A stretch of 64,000 nt of DNA, taken from contig CALGCG010000071.1 of assembly GCA_937884485.1 (NCBI GenBank), positions 1 through 64,000 on the forward strand, given 5' to 3'. Positions 41,016 through 48,533 of this stretch are shown here, piece after piece. Position 1 is the stretch's first letter. Each line of letters starts with the position of its first letter. The translations under genes were made by a program, and so were the position numbers. Origin of the DNA: an uncultured Bacteroidales bacterium. Lineage in GTDB: Bacteria; Bacteroidota; Bacteroidia; Bacteroidales; P3. The notes under the pieces are model-generated. The model saw only the letters and a list, made by a program, of their open reading frames with translations, made no database searches and was not told the DNA's origin.

Positions 41016-42278
41016 TTATTTCTTTTTGCCTTTTTTGGTGTTGTTGGCTTTGGAGTCCTGGATGCCGAGTTTGGCCTTGATGGCGGCGGGGATGGCGTCC
41101 TTGTGGACAACGATGTTCATGGTCTTGTAGCGGGCAAAGGCTTTGGAGACGAAGAAGTTGCCGCCGAACTCGCCGTTGTAGAGGCCCCAGCTGTTCTTCA
41201 CCATGTAGTATTCGTTGCCCATCTGGTCTTTGGCTTTTCCGAAGATGAGCATGCCGTGGTCGTCGGTGGTCTCCCAGTTGTCGTAGGCCTGCTGGCGCTC
41301 TTCCTGGGTCACCCAGCGCTGGGGCGTGGGGTGCTTGGCGGCCTCGTCGGCGATGTCGGCGGCGCTCATGCCGCTCCAGCGAGCCTGGTCGCTACCGACC
41401 TTGGCGGCAGCCTTGCCGTCGGTGGCGGGGAGGACGGCGAAGCCCTTGCGGGTGTAGCGGAAGCCGGGTTCGCTGACGTCAGAACCCCAGGCGATGGTGT
41501 AGCCGTTGTCGATGGCGTAGTCGAAGATGTCCATCATCTCGTCGATGGGCACGTTGTAGCTCTGGCCCCAGCGCCAGTTGTCCTGGATTTCGAGGACGAA
41601 CTGCTCGTAGAAGGGGTGATGGGTGTAGGAGGTGATGGAGACGTAGTCGTCGGGGTTCAGGCCCAGGCTTTCGCCGAAGCTCTTGGGGGTGTATTCAACG
41701 CCTTTGTAGTTGAATTTCTCGGGGATGGCGCCGAGGTAGGTGGCGTGGACGGCCTGCACGGCTTTGAGCCACAGGGGCTGGCCGTCGGGGCTGTACTGGA
41801 GTTTCTTGAGTTTGCCTTTGGCCACGGCCTCGACCATGCGGTCGGTCAGGGCGGAGAGCTCGGTGTGGTTGCTGAGGGTGTCGCCATACATGGCACCGGC
41901 GGGCATCACCTCGTCGGGCACCATACCGTAGTGTTTGAGGCAGTAGATGACGTCGTTGAAGGCACCGCCCTGGCTGAAGGAGACGTCGCCGTGGGTGCGG
42001 ACGGCGGCCATGGCGCGGTCGTTGTAGGACTTCTCGACGACGTACATCTCGCTGAGGTCGTACTCGCCCTTGCCCAGGCGGAGCAGCTCGGCCTCGAGGA
42101 AGGCGATGCCGCTGTAGCTCCAGCAGGTACCGGCGTTGTTCTGGTCTTTGACGGAGGTGACGGGGATGACCTTGACGGTGTCGAACTTGTAGCCCTCGTC
42201 TTCTTTCTTCTCTTCCTGTGCGAACACAGAGGTGGCGCAGATGGCAACGGCGCCGAGAGTAAGGAATGCTTTCTTCAT
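41016..42278 (-). CDS. Exported C1-family aminopeptidase (PepC/bleomycin hydrolase type)
   Basis: 420 residues. Signal peptide MKKAFLTLGAVAICATSVFAQ sends it to the periplasm, whereas classic PepC is cytosolic. Papain-fold catalytic residues are visible: Gln and Cys in VKDQNNAGTCWSYSGIAFLE, His in DDHGMLIFGKAKD and Asn in YYMVKNSWGLYNGEFGGNFFVS. The basic tail KANNTKKGKKK may guide location. Single gene with its own promoter and terminator. Confidence 0.93.
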   Translation of the reverse strand: MKKAFLTLGAVAICATSVFAQEEKKEDEGYKFDTVKVIPVTSVKDQNNAGTCWSYSGIAFLEAELLRLGKGEYDLSEMYVVEKSYNDRAMAAVRTHGDVSFSQGGAFNDVIYCLKHYGMVPDEVMPAGAMYGDTLSNHTELSALTDRMVEAVAKGKLKKLQYSPDGQPLWLKAVQAVHATYLGAIPEKFNYKGVEYTPKSFGESLGLNPDDYVSITSYTHHPFYEQFVLEIQDNWRWGQSYNVPIDEMMDIFDYAIDNGYTIAWGSDVSEPGFRYTRKGFAVLPATDGKAAAKVGSDQARWSGMSAADIADEAAKHPTPQRWVTQEERQQAYDNWETTDDHGMLIFGKAKDQMGNEYYMVKNSWGLYNGEFGGNFFVSKAFARYKTMNIVVHKDAIPAAIKAKLGIQDSKANNTKKGKKK

Positions 42279-42331
42279 TGTTTGTCTGATATTGTGTTAA
42301 TTATTGATTTTGTTGCACTTTATTTGCGGTG

Positions 42332-42339
42332 CAAATATA
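42332..42339 (-). promoter_or_regulatory. Promoter -7 element of the C1 peptidase
   Basis: TATATTTG on the minus strand, 54 bases before the ATG. Confidence 0.7.
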
Positions 42340-42420
42340 CATAAAAAAATCGAAATGGCCGTTGTAAAATGCAAAAACGGGGCGATTTTTTTTTGATTTG
42401 GCCATGTCGTTGTTTTTTTG

Positions 42421-42428
42421 TATCTTTG
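42421..42428 (+). promoter_or_regulatory. Promoter -7 element of the VWA-protein gene
   Basis: TATCTTTG, 25 bases before the ATG at 42453. Confidence 0.75.
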
Positions 42429-42452
42429 CCGTTTGAAATGTTTTTATATATT

Positions 42453-43829
42453 ATGCGCAGGTTGTTCATTGTAATGATGTTAGTTGTGGCTGGCGGCTGG
42501 TGGTCGGCGGCTATTGGCCAGTCGGGTGCGGCCGGCGGACGCCAGGAGAAGACGCGGCTGCTGCTGATACTGGACTGTTCCAACTCGATGTGGGACCACT
42601 GGCAGAGCAATGCCAAGATCAAGGTGACGCAGCAGGTGCTGCTGTCGTTCCTCGACTCGGTGTCGCGCCAGCACGACGTCGACGTGGCGCTGCGCGTCTT
42701 TGGCCACCTGAACAAGGAGCAGTTCGGCACACGCCTCGAGGTGCCCTTCGGCGATGGCAACATCTACCGCCTGCAGAGCAAAATCAAGACCCTGGTGCCG
42801 CAAGGCGGCTGCACGGCAGCGGCGGCGCTGACCGATGCGCTGAGCGACTTCCCGGCCACGGGTTCGAGTCGCAACCTTATTTTGATTATCACCGATGGCA
42901 TGGACGACTGCGAGGCCGAGATATGCGACGTGGCGCGGCAGGTGCAGCTGAGCGGCGTGGTGGTGCAGACCTTCGTGCTCTGCATCGGAGGCAACATTTC
43001 GGCCCATGCCTCGTGCGCCGGCAGTGTCTTCCCGGTGGCGCACGAGGAGGAATTCGCCAAGACGCTCTACGACATCTTCCGCCTCAGCGGCCACAAGGCC
43101 AAGGTGGTGCTGAACATGGTGGACGGCAGCGGCGAACTCTACGAGACGGAGCACCCCGTGGCTTTCTACGACCACCGCACAGGCGTCATCCGCCATAGCA
43201 CCATCTACAGCGTGGATGGCAAGCTGAAGCCCGACACGCTGCTGATGGACCCGCTGGTGACCTACGACATGGCCGTCTTCACCCACCCGCCCCTGCGGCG
43301 CGAGGCGATGCAGTTCTCGATAGACAGGGTGAACACCGTCGACATCACCGTCAGCGAGGGCACCATGAAGGTGGCCTACAGCGGCCAGCGCCCGCAGTGG
43401 CAGCAGCCGTCGGTGGATGTGATAGTGCGCCGCGCCGGCAGCGGCGACCGCGTGGCAGCGCAGGAGATGGGCGAGACGGGGCAGTACCTGGCCGGACGCT
43501 ACGACGTCGAGGTGCAGACCCTGCCGGTGACGACGCTGCGCGGAGTCGAGGTGCGCGGCGGTGCCGCCACCGAGCTCTCCGTGCCCATGCCCGGCATGCT
43601 GGTGCTCAGCAAGCCCAAGGGCATCACCACCGGCGCCATTTTCCGTCTGCGCGACGGCCAGGTGGATTTCGCCACCGACCTCAACCCCAGCACCGCCGGC
43701 GAGCGCCTCCTGCTCCAGCCCGGCCAGTACGAAGTGGTCCTCCACCCCCAGAATGCCACCAAGTACGACAAAGTCCAGACCAAACGTTTTGTCATCGAAA
43801 GTTCACAGACAACAAAGATACAATTCTAA
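42453..43829 (+). CDS. Exported von Willebrand factor A-domain protein
   Basis: 458 residues. Signal peptide MRRLFIVMMLVVAGGWWSAAIGQ, then a VWA domain from about residue 35: MIDAS motif LLLILDCSNSMWD (DXSXS), the Thr region CTAAAALTDAL and LILIITDGMDDCEAE. The C-terminal 250 residues are beta-rich repeats (TVDITVSEGTMKVAYSGQ, VEVRGGAATELSVPMPGMLVLSKPKG, GQYEVVLHPQNATKYDKVQTKRFVI) that resemble carboxypeptidase-regulatory or Ig-like modules. Probably a periplasmic or surface binding protein; partner unknown. An upstream in-frame ATG overlaps the promoter and is rejected. Confidence 0.8.
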   Translation: MRRLFIVMMLVVAGGWWSAAIGQSGAAGGRQEKTRLLLILDCSNSMWDHWQSNAKIKVTQQVLLSFLDSVSRQHDVDVALRVFGHLNKEQFGTRLEVPFGDGNIYRLQSKIKTLVPQGGCTAAAALTDALSDFPATGSSRNLILIITDGMDDCEAEICDVARQVQLSGVVVQTFVLCIGGNISAHASCAGSVFPVAHEEEFAKTLYDIFRLSGHKAKVVLNMVDGSGELYETEHPVAFYDHRTGVIRHSTIYSVDGKLKPDTLLMDPLVTYDMAVFTHPPLRREAMQFSIDRVNTVDITVSEGTMKVAYSGQRPQWQQPSVDVIVRRAGSGDRVAAQEMGETGQYLAGRYDVEVQTLPVTTLRGVEVRGGAATELSVPMPGMLVLSKPKGITTGAIFRLRDGQVDFATDLNPSTAGERLLLQPGQYEVVLHPQNATKYDKVQTKRFVIESSQTTKIQF

Positions 43830-43832
43830 AGT

Positions 43833-44291
43833 ATGAAGAAAACCAAACTCCTCATAACAATAATCACCTGCATGCTAACATGTATCTCCTGCGGGAAAAA
43901 TAAAGAGTGCAACAACGATGACCTTTGGGTAAACTTGCCAGCGAGACAGGGTATTGTGATGCCTTATCAAGTGGACCAACTGGACAGCCTCGTGATAAAG
44001 TTTGATCTGCCATATATGTATGTTAATGATGGCAATGAGAATATTGTGATGGATTCAGCAATAGACTATATCACTTCAATAGGATATTATGAGGATCATT
44101 GCATAACTGATTTTAGAACAGCTGGCAATCCGACAGAGTTTGTGGAATTACAAAAAGGAAATGCTTACTCCATATTCCATCGCACCAGCGAACACGAAGG
44201 CAGGTGCGTTTACCTTTATATTGAAGAAATAAACAATGTCACAGGAATAAAGTTTTTCATTCAGAAAGGCTGGACCCCGTTTATTAATTAA
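43833..44291 (+). CDS. AT-rich lipoprotein, function unknown
   Basis: 152 residues, signal MKKTKLLITIITCMLTCISC. The rest (LWVNLPARQGIVMPYQVDQLDSLVIKFDLPYMYVNDGNENIVMDSAIDYITSIGYYEDH ... CVYLYIEEINNVTGIKFFIQKGW) is unfamiliar. Its base composition and codon use (many AAA, ATA, TTT) are clearly more AT-rich than both neighbours, which suggests recent arrival. Only 3 bases after the VWA gene. Confidence 0.55.
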   Translation: MKKTKLLITIITCMLTCISCGKNKECNNDDLWVNLPARQGIVMPYQVDQLDSLVIKFDLPYMYVNDGNENIVMDSAIDYITSIGYYEDHCITDFRTAGNPTEFVELQKGNAYSIFHRTSEHEGRCVYLYIEEINNVTGIKFFIQKGWTPFIN

Positions 44292-44297
44292 TAAGTC

Positions 44298-44879
44298 ATG
44301 GTCAACAGGAACTTCATACGGCAGGATAACAACTACAGGACGTTGCTGGCGTTCCAGAAAGCGGAGTGTGTCTACGACGTGACGTATTACTTTGCCAACA
44401 AGTTCTTGAGCAAGGGCGACCGCACGATAGACCAGATGGTGCAGGCGGCGCGGAGCGGCAAGCAGAACCTCGCGGAGGGGAATATCGACGGGGTGACCTC
44501 GAAGGAGATGGAGATAAAACTGACCAACGTCAACCGTGCTTCGCTGCACGAGCTGCTGCTCGATTACGAGGACTACCTGCGGGTGCGCGGATTGGAGCAG
44601 TGGCCGTACAACGACCCGCGCTGTGTGCAGACGCGTGCCTTTTGCAAGAAGCATTTGGACTCGGCGGTGTATAGAGAGAAGATAAAAGACCGCTCTGACG
44701 AGACCATCGCCAATATCGCCATCACGCTGATACACCAGTGCGATGTGCTCATACGTGGTCTGATAGAATGGCAGAAGCGGAACTTCCTCGAGAACGGAGG
44801 AATCAAGGAAGAGATGTATAGAGCAAGGAAAGCATATAGAGATAGCAATGGGTCTAATGGGCAATTTGGGCAGCAATAA
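44298..44879 (+). CDS. Four-helix-bundle (S23-like) suffix-domain protein
   Basis: 193 residues, mostly helical: RTLLAFQKAECVYDVTYYFANKFLSKGDRTIDQMVQAARSGKQNLAEGNIDGVTSKEMEIKLTNVNRASLHELLLDYEDYLRVRG is the family's core, related to proteins once found in 23S rRNA insertions and to Avd-type bundles. The role is unknown. The tail SNGSNGQFGQQ is encoded by GGG-phased 9-mers that pair with CCC-phased 9-mers just past the stop, so the gene's end is part of a repeat element. Confidence 0.8.
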   Translation: MVNRNFIRQDNNYRTLLAFQKAECVYDVTYYFANKFLSKGDRTIDQMVQAARSGKQNLAEGNIDGVTSKEMEIKLTNVNRASLHELLLDYEDYLRVRGLEQWPYNDPRCVQTRAFCKKHLDSAVYREKIKDRSDETIANIAITLIHQCDVLIRGLIEWQKRNFLENGGIKEEMYRARKAYRDSNGSNGQFGQQ

Positions 44880-44921
44880 CCATCCCGCCCATTAAACCCA
44901 TAAAACCCATTAACCCCATAA
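44847..44921. repeat. Inverted 9-bp repeat spanning a gene end
   Basis: GGG recurs every 9 bases at 44850-44871 inside the gene (GGGTCTAAT, GGGCAATTT), and CCC every 9 bases past the stop (CCCATTAAA, CCCATAAAA, CCCATTAAC). The arms are complementary in opposite order. Confidence 0.7.
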
Positions 44922-44955
44922 TAAAGATAAACAAACAATAAAAACAATAACAATT

Positions 44956-45909
44956 ATGACCCACTACGAAAAACAATCAATGAAAGAACTGCGCGCCGGT
45001 ATGGGCGAAGGCCTTGTTGAGGCTGGCCGCAAGAACGAGAATGTCGTCGCCCTGAGCGCCGACGTGAAAGGCAGCGTCAAGATGGACGGCTTCGCCAAGG
45101 AGTTCCCCGAGCGCTTCATCCAGTGCGGCATCGCCGAGGCTAATATGGTAGGCATCGCCGCCGGCCTGAGCCTCTGCGGCAAGGTGCCCTTCATCGGGGG
45201 CTTCGCCGAGTTCGTCACCGGCCGCGTCTACGACCAGATACGCCAGGTCGTGGCCTACAGCAACAAGAACGTGAAGATCTGCGGCTCGCATGCCGGCATC
45301 TCGCTCGGCGAGGACGGCGCCACCCACCAGACGATGGAGGACATCGCCCTGATGAAGGCCCTGCCCAATATGACCGTGCTGGTGCCCGCCGACTTCAACC
45401 AGGCCAAGGCCGCCACGCTGGCCGCCGCCGAGCACGTCGGGCCCGTCTATCTGCGCCTCGGCCGCAGCAAGATGGCTTGCTTCCTGCCGGAGGGCGAGAA
45501 GTTCGAGATTGGCAAAGCCCAACTGCTGAGCGAGGGCACGGACGTGACCCTCTTCGCCTGCGGCCACCTGGTGTGGGAAGCCCTGCAGGCCGCCGAGCAG
45601 CTGGAGAAGGAAGGCATCAGCGCCGAAGTCATCAACATCCACACCATCAAGCCGCTCGACGTGGAGGCCATCGTGGCCAGCGCACGGAAGACCCGCGCCG
45701 TGGTGACCTGCGAGGAGCACCTCTTCAACGGCGGCCTGGGCGACAGCGTGGCCCAGACCCTCGCCCTGCACAGTCCCACGCCGATGGAGTACGTGGCCGT
45801 GGACGACAAGTTCGGCGAGAGCGGCACCCCCGACGAGATGCTCACCAACTACCACCTCCGCGCCGCCGACATCGTCGAGAAGGTGCACAAAGTATTAACT
45901 CGTAAATAA
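44956..45909 (+). CDS. Transketolase, C-terminal half
   Basis: 317 residues equal to the pyrimidine-binding plus C-terminal domains of a split transketolase: RFIQCGIAEANMVGIAAGLSLCGKVPFIGGFAEFVTGRVYDQIRQVVAYSNKNVKICGSHAGISLGEDGATHQTMEDIALMKALPNMTVLVPAD, with the catalytic Glu in IAEAN, and TLFACGHLVWEALQAAEQLEKEG ... INIHTIKPLD. In split systems the N-terminal (TPP-phosphate) half is normally the gene just upstream; here that place is taken by the four-helix protein and a repeat. The partner must lie elsewhere or the enzyme is incomplete. Confidence 0.9.
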   Translation: MTHYEKQSMKELRAGMGEGLVEAGRKNENVVALSADVKGSVKMDGFAKEFPERFIQCGIAEANMVGIAAGLSLCGKVPFIGGFAEFVTGRVYDQIRQVVAYSNKNVKICGSHAGISLGEDGATHQTMEDIALMKALPNMTVLVPADFNQAKAATLAAAEHVGPVYLRLGRSKMACFLPEGEKFEIGKAQLLSEGTDVTLFACGHLVWEALQAAEQLEKEGISAEVINIHTIKPLDVEAIVASARKTRAVVTCEEHLFNGGLGDSVAQTLALHSPTPMEYVAVDDKFGESGTPDEMLTNYHLRAADIVEKVHKVLTRK

Positions 45910-45918
45910 AAGAAAGCT

Positions 45919-46191
45919 ATGGATAACCCATTCCCCAACCAGCAGCGCTTCTGCCAGAGCTGCGGCATGCCGCTCAGCGACGAAGTCGTGAGCGACAATC
46001 ACGACTACTGCAAGTACTGCTTCGCCGACGGCCACTTCACGCAGGACTGCACGATGGACGAGATGATAGAGGTCTGCGTGCAGTTCCTCGACGAGTTCAA
46101 CAAGAACACCGGCCAGCACCTCACCGCCGACGAGTACCGCGAGGGTCTGCGGCAGTACTTCCCGACGCTCAAGCGCTGGCAGAAAAAGTAA
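45919..46191 (+). CDS. Zinc-ribbon protein
   Basis: 90 residues. RFCQSCGMPLSDEVVSDNHDYCKYCFADGHFTQDCTMDEMIE carries a CXXC...CXXC zinc ribbon (CQSC and CKYC) of the putative zinc-ribbon family known from small bacterial proteins. The C-terminal half is helical. Function unknown. Ten bases after the transketolase half. Confidence 0.75.
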   Translation: MDNPFPNQQRFCQSCGMPLSDEVVSDNHDYCKYCFADGHFTQDCTMDEMIEVCVQFLDEFNKNTGQHLTADEYREGLRQYFPTLKRWQKK

Positions 46192-46220
46192 GTTCACATA
46201 ACAATAACCTTAATAAATAA

Positions 46221-47000
46221 ATGTATATGGAATTAGCACCCCAGATCCCCGACGTCACCGTCGGCCGCGCGGCCAACGCGCCGCACTACGAGTACATGAC
46301 CACCTTCGGCAAGCGCACCGCCGAGCTGCCCGTCGACCACGAGCTCTGGCGCAAGGGCAAGGACGAGTTCGACACCGCCTTCCGGGCCGAGGACGAAGCC
46401 TTCAAGCGCTACCGCGACAGCGAGCTCACCGACCCCCTCAAGGCCGCCGACGAGGAGCGCGACAAGCTCTACGCCTCGCTGCGCGACACCGTCAAGGCCT
46501 ACGCCAAGTTCCCCATCGCCGAGACCGCCCAGCACGCCGAGCCCCTGCTGCGCGTCGTCCGCAACTACAAAATCAAGACCACGGAGAACTACATGAAGGA
46601 AAGCGGCCTCGTCGACAACATGCTGCAGGACCTCTTCCAGTACCGCACCCAGCTGCGCCGCCTCGGCCTCGAAATCATCGCCGACCGCCTCAAGGCCGCC
46701 AACGACCGCGTGCGCCAGCTCCTCACCGAACGCAACGACGAGCGCTCGGCGCAAATCATGGGCGAGCTCAAGGCAGCCCGCGAGGCCACCGACCGCGCCT
46801 ACCTCACCCTCGTGCGCCTCACCAACGCCTACGCCCTCCTCAACCCCGACCGCGCCGAGGCGCAGAAGCTCGTCGCCCTCGTCAGCGAAGACCTCGAATA
46901 CTTCCGCAAGCACGCGATGTCGAACCCCAACGCCAACAAGAAGAAGAAAGACAGCTCCGACACCGACCCGCAGCCCGACGCGGAGCCGGCCGGGGCGTGA
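46221..47000 (+). CDS. DUF6261-like helical protein
   Basis: 259 residues, nearly all helical: AFRAEDEAFKRYRDSELTDPLKAADEERDKLYASLRDTVKAYAKFPIAETAQHAEPLLRVVRNYK is the pattern I know from DUF6261 proteins, which are common in Bacteroidota and uncharacterised. Long amphipathic helices follow (LFQYRTQLRRLGLEIIADRLKAANDRVRQLLTERND ... LVRLTNAYALLNPDRAEAQKLVALVSEDLEYFRKHA), and the tail is charged and flexible (NKKKKDSSDTDPQPDAEPAGA). Eleven bases after its stop begins an array of five palindromes. No catalytic motif is evident. Confidence 0.75.
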   Translation: MYMELAPQIPDVTVGRAANAPHYEYMTTFGKRTAELPVDHELWRKGKDEFDTAFRAEDEAFKRYRDSELTDPLKAADEERDKLYASLRDTVKAYAKFPIAETAQHAEPLLRVVRNYKIKTTENYMKESGLVDNMLQDLFQYRTQLRRLGLEIIADRLKAANDRVRQLLTERNDERSAQIMGELKAAREATDRAYLTLVRLTNAYALLNPDRAEAQKLVALVSEDLEYFRKHAMSNPNANKKKKDSSDTDPQPDAEPAGA

Positions 47001-47200
47001 CAACGCACCGCGCATATATGCGGGGTCACGAATCGGCCCGGCAAACGCACCCCGCATCGATGCGGGGCCGGTTTTCAGCCGGAAAACGCGCTCCGCATAT
47101 ATGCGAGGTCTATTTTCAACTGGAAAGTGCTCCCCGCATATATGCGCGACCGATTTTCGTACCGAAAGTCCACCCCGCATATATGCGCGGTGAAACTGAC
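47001..47200. repeat. Array of five 12-bp palindromes with 41-42 bp period
   Basis: The palindrome CGCATATATGCG occurs at 47011-47022, 47094-47105, 47135-47146 and 47176-47187, and as CGCATCGATGCG at 47053-47064. Steps are 42, 41, 41, 41. The 29-30 bp between them are also alike (TTTTC near the middle, GGAAA 5-6 bases later, CCC at the end), forming a second weaker dyad, so the unit is a tandem repeat of about 41 bp with two dyads. Repeats as variable as this and similar spacers speak against a CRISPR. It fills most of the 231-bp gap between the DUF6261 gene and the CsaA gene. Confidence 0.93.
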
Positions 47201-47231
47201 TGAATGAAACAACAGATTGAACAGAAACAAT

Positions 47232-47561
47232 ATGATAGAAGTAACAGAATTTGACAAAGTGGAAGTGCGGGTGGGCACCGTGGTGGCCGTCGCCGAAAAC
47301 AAGAAAGCACGCCATCCCGCCTATGCGGTCACCATCGACTTCGGCCCCGAAATCGGGCTGAAGAAATCGTCGGCGCAAATCACCGCCCTCTACACCCCCG
47401 ACGACCTCGTCGGCACGCAGGTGGTGTGCTGCGTCAACCTGCAGCCGATGCACATCGGCTCCGTCAAGAGCGAGGTGCGCATTCTCGGCACCGATTCCGC
47501 CCAGGGTGTCGTCCTCCTGCGCCCCACCCACCCGGTGAAGAACGGCGACCGCGTGTTCTGA
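47232..47561 (+). CDS. CsaA-type tRNA-binding-domain protein
   Basis: 109 residues forming one OB-fold tRNA-binding domain: FDKVEVRVGTVVAVAENKKARHPAYAVTIDFGPEIGLKKSSAQITALYTPDDLVGTQVVCCVNLQPMHIGSVKSEVRILG. It matches CsaA, first described as an export chaperone in Bacillus and as a dimeric RNA binder by structure. Start at 47232 chosen because the domain begins there. It follows the palindrome array with about 30 bases in between. Confidence 0.92.
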   Translation: MIEVTEFDKVEVRVGTVVAVAENKKARHPAYAVTIDFGPEIGLKKSSAQITALYTPDDLVGTQVVCCVNLQPMHIGSVKSEVRILGTDSAQGVVLLRPTHPVKNGDRVF

Positions 47562-47600
47562 CCACCACCCGAAACCAGAAACAATAAACACAGACAGACA

Positions 47601-47879
47601 ATGAAAAAGATATTGCTCCTATGCGCTGCCCTCATCGCCCTCGCCGTTGGAATCGAGGCATTGCAGATAATGCACATGAAAAACAACTCTTGGAAAAACT
47701 CAGGAGGGGACGGCGTATATGATTTCCTTTATCCCGAATGTTATGAGGGTCTATTCTCCTACAGAAGCCATAAGGGCAAAGCAACATACATCCCCATTAT
47801 TTGTATTGGTAATCACTTACTCGTATATAACACGATAGAAGGAGGCTCGAAAGGTCTTGCATTCTACTATATATTTTGA
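47601..47879 (+). CDS. Small exported or membrane-anchored protein
   Basis: 92 residues: signal or anchor MKKILLLCAALIALAVGIEALQI, then a short domain with several aromatic residues (VYDFLYPECYEGLFSYRSHKGKATYIPIICIGNHLLVYNTIEGG). AT-rich compared with its neighbours. No family recognised. The stop overlaps the region just before the LOG gene start. Confidence 0.45.
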   Translation: MKKILLLCAALIALAVGIEALQIMHMKNNSWKNSGGDGVYDFLYPECYEGLFSYRSHKGKATYIPIICIGNHLLVYNTIEGGSKGLAFYYIF

Positions 47880-47881
47880 AC

Positions 47882-48448
47882 ATGAACATCTCCGTCTTCT
47901 GCGGGGCGTCGCTCCCGCACAGCGAACAAATCACAGAGGCCGCGCGGCAGCTCGGCCGCGCCATCGCCCGCGGCGGCCACACGCTGCTCTACGGCGGCAG
48001 CAATCTGGGACTGATGGGCGCCACGAGCGGCGCGGCCCTGCAGGAAGGCGGCCGCGTGGTGGGCGTCATCCCCACCTTCTTCAGCGACGACATCATCCAC
48101 TCGCAGCCCGTCAGCGAGCTCGTCCGCGTCCGCACCCTCGCCGAGCGCAAGGAATACCTCATCGCCCACAGCGACGCCTTCGTGGCCCTCCCCGGCGGCA
48201 TCGGCACCCTCGACGAGGTGCTCGAAGTCATGGTGGCCAATCAGCTGGGGCTGGTGCGCGACCGAAGTGGAGCGAACCAGTCCCAGGGCAAGCCGATGAT
48301 ATTATTGAACCTCGGCGGCTACTACAACCCCTTCCTCGCCCAGCTCGACGCCATGCGCGCCGAAGGCCTGCTGCGCAGCGCCGCGGGGCTGGTGGCGGTG
48401 GAGGACGTGAATGAGATCTTTTCTTTGTTGGAACGTGAATTATCGTGA
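47882..48448 (+). CDS. LOG-family protein (TIGR00730, cytokinin-riboside phosphorylase type)
   Basis: 188 residues. Rossmann-like nucleotide fold with NISVFCGASLPHS, LLYGGSNLGLMGA, and the family's PGGxGTxxE active site as ALPGGIGTLDEVLEV. Family members release free bases from nucleoside 5'-monophosphates. After LGLV an extra peptide, RDRSGANQSQG, precedes KPMILLNLGGYYNPF; family members usually go straight from LGL(H/V) to KPxxLLN. The DNA of this insert (48251-48280) is a near-palindrome. ATG 47882 preferred to an in-frame TTG two codons earlier. Confidence 0.88.
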   Translation: MNISVFCGASLPHSEQITEAARQLGRAIARGGHTLLYGGSNLGLMGATSGAALQEGGRVVGVIPTFFSDDIIHSQPVSELVRVRTLAERKEYLIAHSDAFVALPGGIGTLDEVLEVMVANQLGLVRDRSGANQSQGKPMILLNLGGYYNPFLAQLDAMRAEGLLRSAAGLVAVEDVNEIFSLLERELS

Positions 48449-48515
48449 ATTAGTCCGTTAATTGCCGTGAATTAATTTCTGATAATTAACGAGTCAATTT
48501 ACGACAATTAACGTA
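48434..48515. repeat. AT-rich CGTGAATT inverted repeat
   Basis: CGTGAATT or CGTTAATT at 48434, 48444, 48456 and 48466, then AATTAACG-type complements ending near 48490, 48502 and 48512: steps of 10 and 12 bases (mean 11) on each side of a centre at about 48478. The left end overlaps the LOG stop. Confidence 0.75.
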
Positions 48516-48533
48516 AAACAAAAGAGTATTTCC

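Noticed and set aside
44298..44879. Diversity-generating retroelement accessory protein (Avd)
   Set aside because: The fold is related, but no reverse transcriptase, template repeat or variable repeat was found.
47001..47200. CRISPR array
   Set aside because: Units are too variable (one core changed, flanks degenerate), the spacers resemble each other and no cas1, cas2 or leader is present; the Cas4-like gene nearby is of the DUF2779 type.
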